Shown: positions 27,490-39,605 of the stretch, piece by piece | Position numbering within the stretch: position 1 is the stretch's first letter | Layout: every line of letters begins with the position of its first letter | NCBI GenBank assembly: GCA_018697195.1 | Contig: CM031857.1 | Location: 53,267,924-53,331,923, forward strand | Direction of reading: 5' to 3' | From: Certhia americana | Lineage: Eukaryota; Chordata; Aves; Passeriformes; Certhiidae | Length of the DNA stretch: 64,000 nucleotides | Program-made: the position numbers and the translations under genes | Notes under the pieces: generated by a model | The model's input: the letters and a program-made list of their open reading frames with translations, nothing else | Told to the model about the DNA's origin: nothing | Databases searched by the model: none

Positions 27490-27690
27490 TAGGTCTACCA
27501 TATAATTTTTCATTTCCTCTCCAAATGATCCCAACTTTTTCAGTCTCTGTTCATATGGAAGTCATTCCATACCTCCAATCTTTTTTTATTGTCCACCTCC
27601 CTATCTAGTTTTACTGTTTTCTCTCTAGAGCAAGGAGACCAGCAGGGATTCCAGGCACTGGAGGAGTACCATTTATGCCATGACACAGTG
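27490..27690 (-). mobile_element. Ancient CR1-type LINE fragment
   Basis: The plus strand resembles the reverse complement of the C-terminal ORF2 part of old sauropsid CR1 elements. It reads CATTTCCTCTCC, then GATCCCAACTTTTTCAGTCTCTGTTCATATGGAAG in degraded form, then TTCCATACCTCCAATC, with further weak similarity to about 27690. This corresponds to the region downstream of the reverse transcriptase where the element encodes LFSLEKRRL-like sequence. It is heavily diverged, which indicates an old insertion. Ends are estimates, and similarity to the left of 27490 was too weak to claim. Confidence 0.55.
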
Positions 27691-30508
27691 GGATCCGGCA
27701 GTCTCAAACTGTGAATTCCATTTTGTATTTGAGCCTCCATTTTGCACAACATGTTGAACGTGTTTAACCCCGAGCCAAGATGTGGAAACATGCTCCTGAC
27801 AAGGCTGTCAAGGAAAGGTATTAGAAACTACCCGAGAAAGCCATTTCATGGAAGTCTGGACCCAACCACTGCAATTGGCTTTGAACTGTTGGCCCAAACC
27901 CAAAGGAAAAATAGATTTTAAACAGAAGGTGCTGGCATGCCTGGTGGATCTGCAGCTTCACAGTCTCTGCACGTGGCAAGAGGAAAGACATTTTGCTTAG
28001 CTGGAGATACTGCTCTCAGCAGACTTAGCTGCCTATTGACACATGATGAACTACTGGTAGGAAAAAACCTCCTCTTCTGACTGATGGACAGATTCTTTAA
28101 AAAGCGGGGTTGTATGGAGTGAAAGATGGAATATCCAAACATTTGTCATGAGGAAAGTTTTATAGTGACTTTTAAAAAAACGAATGGGAAAATAACATAT
28201 AGCAAAGAGGAATCACCAGACTAGCTAGAAATCATAAGGAGATTAGAGTTTCTGTGATTTAAGTACAAATTTGATTTGGTATGAGTCTACTGGACACTAT
28301 TTTGTATGGTGGAATCCCTTATATTTTACATTTTGGTCTTTCTCTATTGTTTTGATTTGTAGTTGTTGTGCAATTATTTAATCAATGCTGCACACAATCT
28401 GTCTTAATTAACCAAGGCTCTTCCAATCAGTCACAGAATTATATCTTGCTTTTTCAACATGGCCCATGTGGCAGGACATGGGCTGGCCCTGCTCCTATGA
28501 TGTTTCCATCCAGTCACAGAGTAGAGTACCTCCCTTTCAGAGGAGACACTGTATAGAGAGTACTGTCCCACCAAATGTGTCAGCATCCTACATCCAGAGG
28601 TTTGGCTGGTACTTGCATCCTCCACTTCTTGCCATCTCATCTCCCCAGAGCATTGAAGGCACCTGTGCCAGCAACCTCAATAGTCAACCAAGTGCAAGAC
28701 AAAGAACTACAAAATTTTTCAGCTAGAAACCTATGGAAATATAGGGGAAGAGGTCATCTCAAGGCTTCATAAAAGCTGAATCAACACAGAAGTGAACGAG
28801 CAAGTTCTCTGGACATTAGGAAAGGCAAAGGCTTTGGGGCTTGGATAGAAGAGCATCAGAGAAAGCAGAAAGTGGGGTTTTTTTCAAATAGCAGGGGCAA
28901 ATGGGAAGAGCAGAGGCAGTGGCAATGGATGTCTTATTCCCTGTAGTGGAAATCTGTTCTTGGCTCTTGAGATCAGGGTGTTATATGCTCTGCACAAAAA
29001 ACAAATAAATATTTATTTTCCCTTCACCACAAGTTATTTTCTTTCTCTGTGATGGGGCTGAATAATTGTTTCTAAGACACCTGTATTAATGAATGACTTT
29101 GACTAGCCAGGGGCTATTTCACTTTTCACTATTCACTTTTTCACTATAACTAAGCTAGCAAATTGATCAGCAAGTCTTCCCTATTACACACTAGGAACTG
29201 GAGACTCTATTCAAATCACTGAATTTACCAAATTAAACCAGGTGAAGAACAACAATAAGAAGCAAGGGTAATGAATCACAATGTGCACTTACTTGGACAA
29301 TTCTCATTGGATTGTAATTATTGAATATGCCATTGTATAGTTCATAGTAAAAGTAAAGCCTCCATTTTGCTAGTCAAAAATACTGCAGTTTGTCACTAGG
29401 CACTTGGTGACACACAGAGGTGAAGCTAACTTTTCTGTTACCCTACCGTGTGCCTTGGCAGTGAAAAGGAGAAAGGATCCTTCATCCTCTGGTATGGTTT
29501 ACTTTACGTATGAGGACTGGGAAAAGAAAGTCCAGGTTGAAAGTTCCTGTGTCTGAAGGGAATTCCAGGACAGAAAATGAGGTGATGCTCTTCTTGTCAT
29601 GCCATTAAAAGTATCGTCTTCAACAGACAAAAATCACAGGACTACAATTGTGAAAATGCTGGGAAGATGAGGGGGTGGTGAAATGAATTGGTGATTAACA
29701 GTCGTTTCAGGTGGTTCACTCCAGAATTCAAACCCATGAAATGCCATTGAGCTTTTGGATAGCTATAGGGGCAGTTTAGAGTTGCTCTTTTCCAGAAGTA
29801 CTTGTTTCTCCAGGCATATTGGATAAATCCATCTTGTCTCAAATGTGTGTGGAAGACGCAGCAATTGTAACTGTACCACTGCCTCCTTTGAGTCCAAGCT
29901 TAGTGAAAAGAATATTTATCACATATATAAGTAAGAGGGTTCAGGGTCCTTTTCTAAATTAATTCAAGTCTCCTTGGAAGGAATTCAGACATTTGATCTG
30001 TGACCTGACCAGGAGGCAATGAGATTGATACTTCTAATCCCTACAATCCAGCTAATATATCCTGGCTACAGAGTGATGTGGGGATAGCACAGCAAGCAAA
30101 ATTGGTGGGTTTTCTTCTTGCATATGTCACATGCTTTGGATAAGAGGTGGAATAGGGAACAACACTCTCTTTATCAAGTTATTCACTTGCATTTTTCTCA
30201 AGAGAGGATTTGAAGGCTAGTCCCAAACCAATAATTCAAATTCCGGTCTATCACATCATCACAAGATAGGCAGCAGTCATTTCTCCTCCATTTACAGTCT
30301 GATTTGCTAAGCTTGGATACTGTAGGACTTCTCAGATCCACAGACTAGTTTGACAGAAGAAATAAGCCCAGTGCCCTCAGTATAACAGCCTTCACTGGAA
30401 GAGACTCCAATCTGCTGTATCAGACCATGAATTTGTACCAGGGTTTCTTACATCTCTAATAACTAGAGAGCTAGTGTGTGTCTCTTCTTTCCCCCCGATT
30501 CTCCAAGA
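27691..30508. other. Unassigned noncoding sequence
   Basis: No exon or named repeat recognised. A stop-poor stretch around 28430-28770 gives overlapping frames on both strands but no domain. Confidence 0.5.
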
Positions 30509-30915
30509 TGTTACCTGGTCTTTATTCTGGCCAGCAGAGGGTTAATTTCCTGGCAGTAGCCAGGAGGGGGCATGGACCCAGAGGTTATCCTACACCACCT
30601 CTTTGTTGGGGGTGGAGGAAAGGGACTCTCTTCCCGGCAGCCAGAATCCGTTGCAGTCGAGTAAGAGTGGCAGAGGGAGGAGCTGGGTAACTCGGGATCC
30701 GAGGAATCACATGTGAATCATTTGCCTGTCCTGTACAGTTTGATATTAGCACTATGTTGCTGTTACTGTTCGCTCTCTTACCTCATTGCTGTTTCTGGTG
30801 AATTGTTCTTAGTTTGCGAATTTCACCTTTCCTGCCTCCAGTTCTCCTCTCCAGCCTGCTGCAGGGGAAGAGAGAGAGGAGTGAACAAGTGAGCAAGCAG
30901 CATGTGGAGAATCTC
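30509..30915 (+). mobile_element. Probable old solo LTR of an avian endogenous retrovirus
   Basis: The segment has the pattern of avian retroviral LTRs. GCAGAGGGTTAATTTCCTGGC with CAGTAGCCAGGAGGGGGC lies near the left part. Near the right part are AATTGTTCTTAGTTTGCGAATTTCAC-type sequence, then AGTTCTCCTCTCCAGCC, a G-rich block, and GTGAGCAAGCAG. These blocks occur in the same order in LTRs I recall from bird genomes. No gag, pol or env sequence adjoins it, so it would be a solo LTR left by recombination. CpG sites are a little more frequent than in the flanks. The 5' TG start at 30509 and the 3' end are guesses, and no target-site duplication was confirmed. Confidence 0.5.
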
Positions 30916-33900
30916 TGAGGGAGCACTACATTTGGGAGTGCCGTTCCTGAACAGCTACTTATCTGTATCCCAAGACAGGAAAGATGGAGAGGACCCATGT
31001 CCCCAAAATAGTGTGGAGAAGGACAATGGATCCTGCCCTGGCTATTCTCCAGTTGTTATATGGTGACTGAATTTGTCACAGACCTAAAGTCAATAGTACT
31101 TGGCTTTTTGTTACAGTCAAGCTACCTTATAAGTTTAGCAATGTAAAGAGCTTCAAAGTGTAATTTATAAGGTACCTGAAGGCGTTTACTTACACTGCCT
31201 TTGGTATAATGGGAATCAGGCTTGTAGGCTCTGTAGGTTGTTAGGACTGGTGTAAGGAAACACCCACACTTGTTTTTCACTACTAGCCAAGGAATCACAA
31301 GCAATCATTTTCCTTTGGTGGAAGTGAAATAGCTCATACTCATTAGAACAGACAATCCTCACTAGGGGGTAAAAGGCTGTAACCAGCTTGTCTGTAGTGG
31401 AGAATTTTAACGTGTGCAGTTTCCAGTTGCTGGTGAAAACTCATACAGAGTTGCCAGACAACATTTATCAGCCCACACAATGAAAAATATTAATTCTATG
31501 GAGAAAAAATTTTGGTGCATATTTTTCAATTAAAGCTGATGAGGTGGGTGAGGGGTAAATATCTGTCTTCCCTAGGGTCTCTGTCACCTACAAGGGAGTA
31601 TAGACTTGTTTGATACAGGAACACTTTGCTCCAGCAGTTACCTAATAATCTAGTAAAGACAATAACAGGATTAAATGTAGCATTTGAGATTTGAGATGAA
31701 TTGGTTATTTTATATTTTGAAAGCTAAGCAACATAGCTTTACCATGTACAGAACAGACCAGAACTTGGCTGCAGTCAGTGCCTTGAGGAATAGACTCCTT
31801 CTGGCAATCCTATTCAATAGTGCAAGAAACACCCAACCATCCTAACTGAGATAGCTTTTTCCGAAAAGGTATTGTAGGGGAGGGACAAAGCCTTTCCAAG
31901 CCCATCTTCCCATCTTTACCCTGAAGAATCCTTCCACTTTGCTCTATTCACTGAATGACACACTTGAAAAAAACTCCAAACCTCCTATTGACTCATTTAG
32001 AAACTGTCAGAAAAGCTTGGCATTTTCCTGTTTAATCAAACAATTGCCTTAAGAAATAAACTTTATTGTCATTTTAAGTTCTGGCAGATGCAGTAAACAT
32101 ATTTGAGTCCAAACCACAGTATAGTATGTTATGCCTTACACTGGATCAAATTCACTAGTGTTTTCATAATGTGTTTTACACATGAAGCAATGATAACACA
32201 ACCTTTTTTTCATATACTATAAAGACTCTGCAGATGAATCCATCCACAGAAGCCAGAAAACATCTACATCTATGCTTAGAATAGGTTTATCATTCTCTCA
32301 CATTAATTGTAGAACTACAACGAAATTAATTAGGAGCAGAATGATGCCAAAGCTGCAACACAAGCTTGTCAGTTCTGCATGAGGTCCTGAAAACATTCAT
32401 TCAGTATGGACAGATATTTGGCTTGACCTGCCTTTGCAGATCCTCTTGCTTTCAGTTTTTGTGAATACTTGAACATGATACTTCTACAGCAAGTTCTGGT
32501 CACCCAAAATCACCTAAAATTAATAAGGCAGAATATTTGCGCAAAGTCAAGTTGAGACATGTAATGGAGAGAAATTGCATTGGAAAAAGAGATTCTGGAT
32601 GTTAAACATAGTCGTTTAGGGATCATTCTTTGCATGCAGCCAAAAGGGCTTGAGTTTCAAGTATCAATATGCTCATGACCAACTGATTGCAAACAAGTTA
32701 CAGACCAAGAGTTATTCATAGAAATTATGTGATGAATCATTCCAAATAAATTTCAATAATGAGCAAATGAATGAAAATTGTGGTCAGATCATGGAAACTT
32801 TGTGAACAGAAGAGAGGAGGTGAAATTTATTGAGTTTCTTATTAGGAACTGTTTGCCCAGATTCGCCTGCTACCATACAGTAACAGAAAAGCTGCAGGAA
32901 GCATCTGTGGAGCAGATGAAAAAGTAGGCAGAGGAGTTCATGTCCTGTTCTCCTGCCACAAAGCCCATTCAGTTAGGACAGCTATGGTAGAAATACAGCT
33001 GCTTTTGCACTGCCTGTGTGCAGATCAATGTACAGCATGAAAGAAACTGTATTTTTCACTTTTACTTTTTTTTTTTTTCATTTTGCCTGTGGAAGAACAC
33101 AAATCATTTTTAAAATACCCAATTCTCTGAGCGCCACCTTTTAAAATGTCTTTCAAGCTTGTTACTACAGAATAGCTCAGCTGATTCAGCAGAGTCCTGG
33201 CAGGTTTAAAGTGGCATAAACAAGATCAAAATATGGTCATTAGTGGAATTCAAGCAATTTCTACCCAAGTAATTGCTACCCAGGAAAAGAATTGGATCCT
33301 GTGCTGAGCGCATATGCACCCCAGTTATTTTTGATTGAGTGACTAATAGGGAATATATACACTGTCTCTGGAGCTCAGATCCAGTTCTTCAAAAGACTCA
33401 GCATTTCTCATGTTTACTTTCACTACATGGTACCTCTTTCCTTCATCTAAGATTCTTGGCTCTGTACAAGTATCTATGCATAAGGAAGGGAGATTATATC
33501 ACTGTTAATAATAAAACTGCAATGCAAAAATACAGCAAGCACTTTGGTTTATGAGAGCAAATAAAACATTTCACTTCAACACACTGAGGACAGATTTATT
33601 TTCACTTGCTTCTTTATGAAATGGCTCCCTATACCACCACATACATTTGCACATATGTGCAGGCATAAAGAGAAGAAATCATGCAGGTTCTTTGTTGCCC
33701 CCAGAACTGACAGAGTTAATGTATGGTCTAAGAAGGGTTTTCCAATGGAATTTTAACCTTTTCTTCCAGCAGAGATTCATGGATTTGATTCCTGTCATCG
33801 CTGAAGCCAACAACAAAACTATTGTTTATTTCTGTGGGAAAAGGATCAGGTCCCTTATTTGCAATTTTGGCATTTTTCAGAATAGTGTATTTTTTTATTA

Positions 33901-36278
33901 AAAGGAAATAAATCCCTATCTGCATTTAATCACACAACTAGCATGAAAATGAACTCAATGAATAAAAATGTCAGGAGTGGGAAATGATAGGGTTCTCTCT
34001 TAGCCAAGTTTTCTGTCTAAAATTAGCTTGCCTTTCTGGATTTACTGCTGTTATTAAGTGAATGTCCTTTTGACAATAAAGCAGTGCTTCTTGGATTTAG
34101 ACAGTGTTGTGAAGAATATGATAAAGTGCTCTGTGATGTATGACTTTGATTGACTCAGGGGACCTTACTGTTTCGATGCTGTGGTCTGTTCTTTGTTTGC
34201 TAGATGAAGATTTTCTGTTCATTTAATACTCAGTTCAGGACTAGAAGTTGGAGAAGGATGTGTGTAAAGATGTAGAATACCTTGTTTCTGCCATACTAAC
34301 ATGATGAATTATAGTGTATTAAGAAAGTGTTGACACATGTGGGAATAGACTCTTGACATGCTTGCCAGTAATTAAGGAACATTGTATGTAAAGTCACTAA
34401 AAAAGTTGGAGGCTCATTCTTTGTTATAGGGATGTTTTGCCAAGTGCTGTTATTCATAGTCTTGATGGAAAATACTTGTATCTTCAAAATTGTTGTGGTT
34501 CACATCATAATGAAGGCAACAGAAAGAGATTCATTAGTATGAATTTTTTTCAGTGTTTCCAATAGCTGGATAGGTAATCATTTTCCTGCCAGAGAGGAAA
34601 AAGTGTTCTAAGACCAGTGCCTCACTGATAAATTACCTGAGCTTTACCAAAGCGGTCACAGGGCTGGAGGAGCTGCTCCTCCAGTGTAAGGAACTCTGCA
34701 TCCTCTGCACAAATACCCCGAGCCTGCCCCTGAAACCTGCTCTTCACATGCACCTCCTCACAGTTGTGGCCAGGGCCATAACTTCCACACCTTTGGCTCC
34801 TGAGAGCATGCCAAGGGCAGTGTCCATGCCTGGAGGAGGGGGCAGGTGAGAGCCTTACAGGGAGCTGCAGCTGCCCTCTCTGGTGCCCCTGTGGATCACA
34901 GGGGCTCAGTCACTGTCTTGGAGTGTGGTCCTCATGCCCTCTGCAGGATGCCACCTTCTAGCCATGGTCCATTTCCATGAACCCCATGCAACTCCAGGGG
35001 GCTAATTTCCTCCAAGCTTTGTACTGGTAAGATAAGCATATTAGTCCACCAGACACCTTGTGCAGGGCATAGATCTAGCTGCTCACAGGATGTGTTGCAT
35101 CATGCTGCTACCCCTTGCTCATTCTGGAAAAGTTTGTCCACTTCTCTATGCTCCAGCTGGATGAACCTGTCCCTTTTTCTACAACTTAAACATTACTGCT
35201 GCTGACATGAGGCTCTCATGTGCCCCGTGATATATTTAAACCTCTCTCTGGATTTTTTCCTTTCATTGGTGAAAGGTGAGTGCCCCTCCATCATTTTGAG
35301 GGGCAGGGTTTGGCAGGGAATTAGCACAGTACCAGTTTCCTTAGCTTTCCCTAGGGACCCTGTTGAGTTCATTGTAATGCAGCAGGGGCCTATCTTCCCT
35401 TTCTTGCTTTATGATATTTTGTTTCCTTTCCTTCTGAATAATTTTCTTGAAGACTGAAAAGCAATCATGAGACATTTCAGCCAACTCCCTGCTAAATCCT
35501 AAGATATGCCCAATTTAGATAGTTTTTTAATGTGTAATGCATACATTTAGCAGAAAGATTTTACTGAGGGAGTTGGCAATTAGTGTTTGATCAATGCTGA
35601 AAAATTTGGTCTGCAGAGAGAATTTACTACTTGATTCAAAATTACAATACACCTCTGAAGGACAGACATTAGAGAGACTGAACAGAGCTCGTAGGCTGAC
35701 AGTTACTCAAGCATTTGGTATGAATAAATGCATATCTCTCAATGTGAAATTTCTCAGCAAGACTGTGTGCAAGTGTGGCTGCTGAATACACATCACCATA
35801 CTTAACAAGTCAGACGGCACCAATATCAGTTCCAAAAAGCTCACGGAAATACTCCCCAGTGAGTGTTGCAGGGCTGTGCTGCCTGTGCCCATGCTGGCAC
35901 AGTTCGACTCCCTGGAAAATGTGACATTCTATGATTCAAAACCATCCTTGGATGTTGAGGGTAACACCATTCGTTTATAAGGCAAGTGACAGGTTCACAG
36001 ACAGCGCAACCAAGAATGAAAGTTCTCAGAAGACAAAAGTAAACTGGAAATTATTTCAAGGACACTTGTAAGTCGTTCTTTCTTTTCTACTTTCTGGTAC
36101 ACTCTTCAATATCAGAATTTTCTCAGATTTCCCTACAGTACTGTGCTTAAACATGAATTCCAGTGCCTTTTGATTTATCCAAAATATTTAGTTCAATGAA
36201 TTGTATTGTTTACACAGCCAAGTTGTTTTATATCTTTCCACTGGCCATCGTGGCCTCCACAGAGTATACAAACTCTAC
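30916..36278. other. Unassigned noncoding sequence
   Basis: No exon or named repeat recognised in about 5.4 kb. 33068-33079 is a T-run. A GC-richer patch at about 34650-35000 contains a perfect 10-bp inverted repeat with a single-base centre (34664-34684). An isolated ATTCTATGATTC at about 35928 resembles the CR1 terminal repeat but lacks any CR1 body upstream. Confidence 0.5.
34664..34684. repeat. Perfect 10-bp inverted repeat
   Basis: CTGGAGGAGC, a central T, then GCTCCTCCAG. It is GC-rich enough to fold as a stable cruciform or RNA hairpin. It sits at the start of a GC-richer patch in otherwise AT-rich DNA. No terminator or RNA gene is implied. Confidence 0.8.
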
Positions 36279-36310
36279 ATATGTTTCTACTAGAATATGT
36301 TTCTACTAGA
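36279..36310 (+). repeat. Perfect 16-bp tandem duplication
   Basis: ATATGTTTCTACTAGA occurs twice back to back (36279-36294 and 36295-36310) with no mismatch. The identity of the copies suggests a recent slippage or duplication event, or an allelic insertion. Confidence 0.95.
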
Positions 36311-36514
36311 GTAACTGGACTCGCAAATAAGTCCAATTAGTTTTTACTCTCAAGAATTTAATCACATCCATCATAGCACATTCAGTAAATCAGAAGTTTT
36401 CTTTCCTACCTCATTAGAGATTTACTTTAACATTCAGCTCCTGGGACTCTATGAACCTTTCAGCTCTATAAGGAAATGATAAATAGAAAAGGATGGAGAA
36501 CAAAATAAAATCCC

Positions 36515-36760
36515 AAATGGTGTAACAGAGGTAGGTGGGGAACAATATCACTGCTTCTCACAGTACCAGATCCAAGGGGCATCCATTAAACCATGAAGCA
36601 AATGAAGATGTAGTTTTACGTGCAAAGTCCCGTAACTGATTGCAAAAAAGGTTGGAGGAAGGCAAAGGTATAGAAGTGGTCAAAAAGGGATTACCCAGAT
36701 TAGTGGAGAATAGGCCATTCGTGGCTATAAAAATGATGGCTTAGCTGCAACCTGAGACAG
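36515..36760 (+). mobile_element. Ancient CR1-type LINE 3' fragment
   Basis: The plus strand follows the order of an old CR1 3' part. It has an ACAATATCACTGCTTCTCA block, GGGGCATCCATTAAA, then ATGTAGTTTTACGTGCAAAG, GGTATAGAAGTGGTCAAAAAG, and GGAGAATAGGCCATTCGTGG leading into the 3' untranslated part near GCTATAAAAATGATGGCTTAG. In CR1 this codes for the end of ORF2 after the reverse transcriptase. The copy is highly diverged and lacks a clear terminal ATTCTATG repeat. Confidence 0.65.
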
Positions 36761-37094
36761 ATTGTGGGAAGAGTGGTGGGGGCAAGAATCCCTCCAGCCT
36801 GCCCTGCTCTCTGCTCTTCCAACTCAGCCAACTCTGCCGTTCAAAAACCTGTTAGATTATGGTGACTTCTGGTCTCACCCAACCAGTCTGGAAGCCCCAA
36901 CTCTCCTGTATTTTCATTATGAAGGTGTTTTTTCAGTAGTTCGTTGTGCAAAGATGCTGAACTTTTTTTTTTCTTTTTTTTTCAAAAAAAAGAATGAAAC
37001 TTAACCTCGACTGTTATGCTGTGGAAAGCTGGAGATGTGCTCTCATCTACAGCACCGGAGTCCTTTTTGATCCTGTTTAACAAGACATAGAAGA
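36761..37094. other. Unassigned noncoding sequence between two CR1 fragments
   Basis: No named repeat recognised. Contains a T-run and A-run stretch at about 36964-36992. It could include further, unrecognisable parts of the neighbouring LINE copies. Confidence 0.45.
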
Positions 37095-37370
37095 CATTTA
37101 AAAGGTTCCAAATGCTGCAACGAAAATGATTCAAAGAATTAATAGTGTGGGAGGGAATTTCTACAGGAGATATAAGTAAAAAAAGAATAAACAGGACCAT
37201 TTATTTTACAATGGACAAAGGAAAACATATGGTAGAAATATATAAAAAGTGCAGTGTGTATAGAAGTCCAAGAATATGTTTCTATCCATACTCTTCTAGA
37301 CTAAAAAAGAAATGCACTCAATATGAAGTAAAATGCAACAAGTGAAAGAAGACAGATTTGTTTGCAATGC
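37095..37370 (+). mobile_element. Ancient CR1-type LINE fragment, ORF2 C-terminal region
   Basis: GCAACGAAAATGATTC encodes ATKMI in one frame, matching the RVQRRATKMI region of CR1 ORF2. Downstream, CATATGGTAGAAATATATAAAA reads HMVEIYK, matching the RGDMIEVYK block. The TGCACTCAATATGAAGTAAA part resembles the later ACTCAATGAAATTAAA segment. The blocks are in the correct CR1 order with several frameshifts. Because the fragment to the left (36515-36760) is a more 3' part of CR1, the two are probably separate insertions rather than one element. Confidence 0.6.
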
Positions 37371-39475
37371 CTAAATGCCTTCTAAATATTACTGCTACCA
37401 CACATCTTAGAAATAAATATATCCATGGCACATAGATTTAACTGTTTTCTCAGGGAAGAAGTTTTTCTGTTCTGTTTGCTCTTGAAGAGTTCCAGCACTG
37501 TTTCCACTTGATTAAAAAAAATAGTGTCATTGACATTTTTCATTTTTCAAATTGAATTTCAAAATGCATCTTCAAGCCAATTTTTTTTAACAGTCAGAAT
37601 GAAAGTTAAGGAAGAATCTTATTTCCTGTCAGCTGGCATTGGTTTTCATATGTTTTTTGTCCAGTATTGAGCTGTTTCACTTTTTATGGGAATACAGATT
37701 TTTCTCAAAATTGGCTAAACACAAAAAACAACCATACTGTTGCAATATAACTTTCAAAAATAATTTTTAATTTTATTTTCACAAAAATAAAAATAATTTT
37801 TAAAAAAGGGTGATGCGTAAAGGAGATTTTCATGACAGCCAGTTAATCTTCTGGAAATATCCATCAAAGTAAACAAAGTTCGCTTTAGTTCAGAAGTTTC
37901 AAAAAAGAGATTTAGAGGCAGTAGGAGCATGCACATTGAGAAGTGGTGATGTGGAAGGGAAGAACTGCAAACGAATATGGCTCTGTTTATCAGCCATCAA
38001 TTAAAGACTGGTTAATGTGATCCTAGAGAATAAGCAGGTATAAAGAGACTTAGCACAGAATACTGGGTTAAGAGTAACCTCTGTAGAAGTGTTGTAGCTG
38101 CTGTCACTGGTTCTGGGATATTAGTGTAGTTGAGTGATTAATAAAATACCGCTTAGTGGTTCCTACATTTCTAGCAGATATTTATGTCTAGTTTGGGATT
38201 TGATCTAGTATACCCTATTCAAGTGAAAGAACACTGTTCAATCAACAGAGAAATGCTGGTGCATCATCTTCTGGTGCTCGCACTTGGGCTTTATTGGGTC
38301 AAAACTTCATTTGAAGGTGGCAAAAGTTCTGCCTGAGTAAACTCTGAGTGAGGACTTCCAGGTCTGTCCCAATGGGACTGCTCTCAGGAGTAAGGGTTGA
38401 ATTGCTATACCACAAAATACCAGCTGTAGTTACGTTAACCAGGATAAAATTTCAAGGGATATCCAATCTCTATGCCTCAATGTAAAGCTAATCACCAGCT
38501 GGACTACAGAACAAATTTCCCCTCTGGTATAATATCACACAATTATGAGGGTTTAAAATCTGGCATTGGCCGTGCTATTGTTGGAACTCGAATAACCATT
38601 CCAGTTCCAACAAGAGGCCATTCATCTACACTAATTTGTAGGTTAGAGAAGGTTTTAAAATAGGAAGTCTTTTCTTATGCAAATACAGACCTGGTAAGAA
38701 ACCAGGGGCCTGCAGGCATTGATCTGGAGCATCAGCAGATCACAGAGGATGAGCACCAACATGCCCATACACCAGAGCAACCTTTAAAACCAGGCTTTCA
38801 CGGCACCATAATGTAATGAAGGCCTTAAGGCTGGGTGTCTGCACAGGGATGAGTTTAACTTAGATTTTGTATCCAGTTTTTAAAATATTGCTGACAACCC
38901 TCCTATCCAGAGAACTGGGTAGAAAGAATAAAACCAGAGAAATTAATCCTAATAAATGGTTCTCCCAAACAACTGTTTTCCCTTTCATTGCTTTCCCTGG
39001 ATTCATACATGACTGTATTTGAAGTATTCACTGAACTCTGTGCAAACAATGAGCACTTTTGCTTTTGATCCATGACTGTGGGTTGTTTCAGGGCTGTGCA
39101 TTGGATATGTAAGACACATGGCCTTGGTTTGTTTTCTATGAGCTGAGTTTAGCCCAAGGCTACTCTGGAGAAAAAGAGTTTCCTCTCTGCCTTATTTCTT
39201 AAAGCTATATCTCTTCTTGAAATCAGAGAATTTCTCTCCTCACTGACCAGGGAGCTGGCTCCTTCCACTCCTTTCAGTTTTGAATTTTCCAGTGGAGGAG
39301 TCATTCCTCTGTACAAATCTTGCATATAATGTCTGCTGCATATAAGCTTCCTGCGCTCATTCATGTCATGCAAAATTCCTTGAGCCCTTTGGGTACTGTC
39401 CTGGGGTGATCACTTTCCTACATCACTGATAGCCTTTGGGAACACCCTGCAGGACTGACATAAAGGGGCAGGATG
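37371..39475. other. Unassigned noncoding sequence
   Basis: No exon or named repeat recognised. An AT-only-like stretch of A and T runs lies at 37755-37806. A 74-codon minus-strand frame at 39149-39373 has no recognisable domain. Confidence 0.5.
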
Positions 39476-39605
39476 GAATCATAGAGACACAGAATCTTTT
39501 ATGTTGGAAAGGACCTCAGATTGGAAAAACCCATCAGACCCAACCAGACCCTGCACTGCCAAGTCCACCACTAAACCATGTCCCTAAGTACCACACCTAC
39601 ATGAT
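39476..39605 (-). mobile_element. CR1 LINE 3'-end fragment (avian type)
   Basis: The plus strand begins GAATCATAGAGACACAGAATC, a decayed form of the CR1 terminal repeat in reverse complement. It continues with GTTGGAAAGGACCTC, then CTGCACTGCCAAGTCCACC and ACTAAACCATGTCCCTAAG, which is classic for an avian CR1 subfamily 3' untranslated region. The element lies on the minus strand and is truncated at its 5' side near 39605. It is the least diverged CR1 in the window, so it is probably the youngest. Confidence 0.88.

Noticed and set aside
35922..35942. ATTCTATGATTC as a CR1 3' end
   Set aside because: The terminal octamer pattern is present, but the sequence upstream does not resemble a CR1 3' untranslated region, so chance is likelier.
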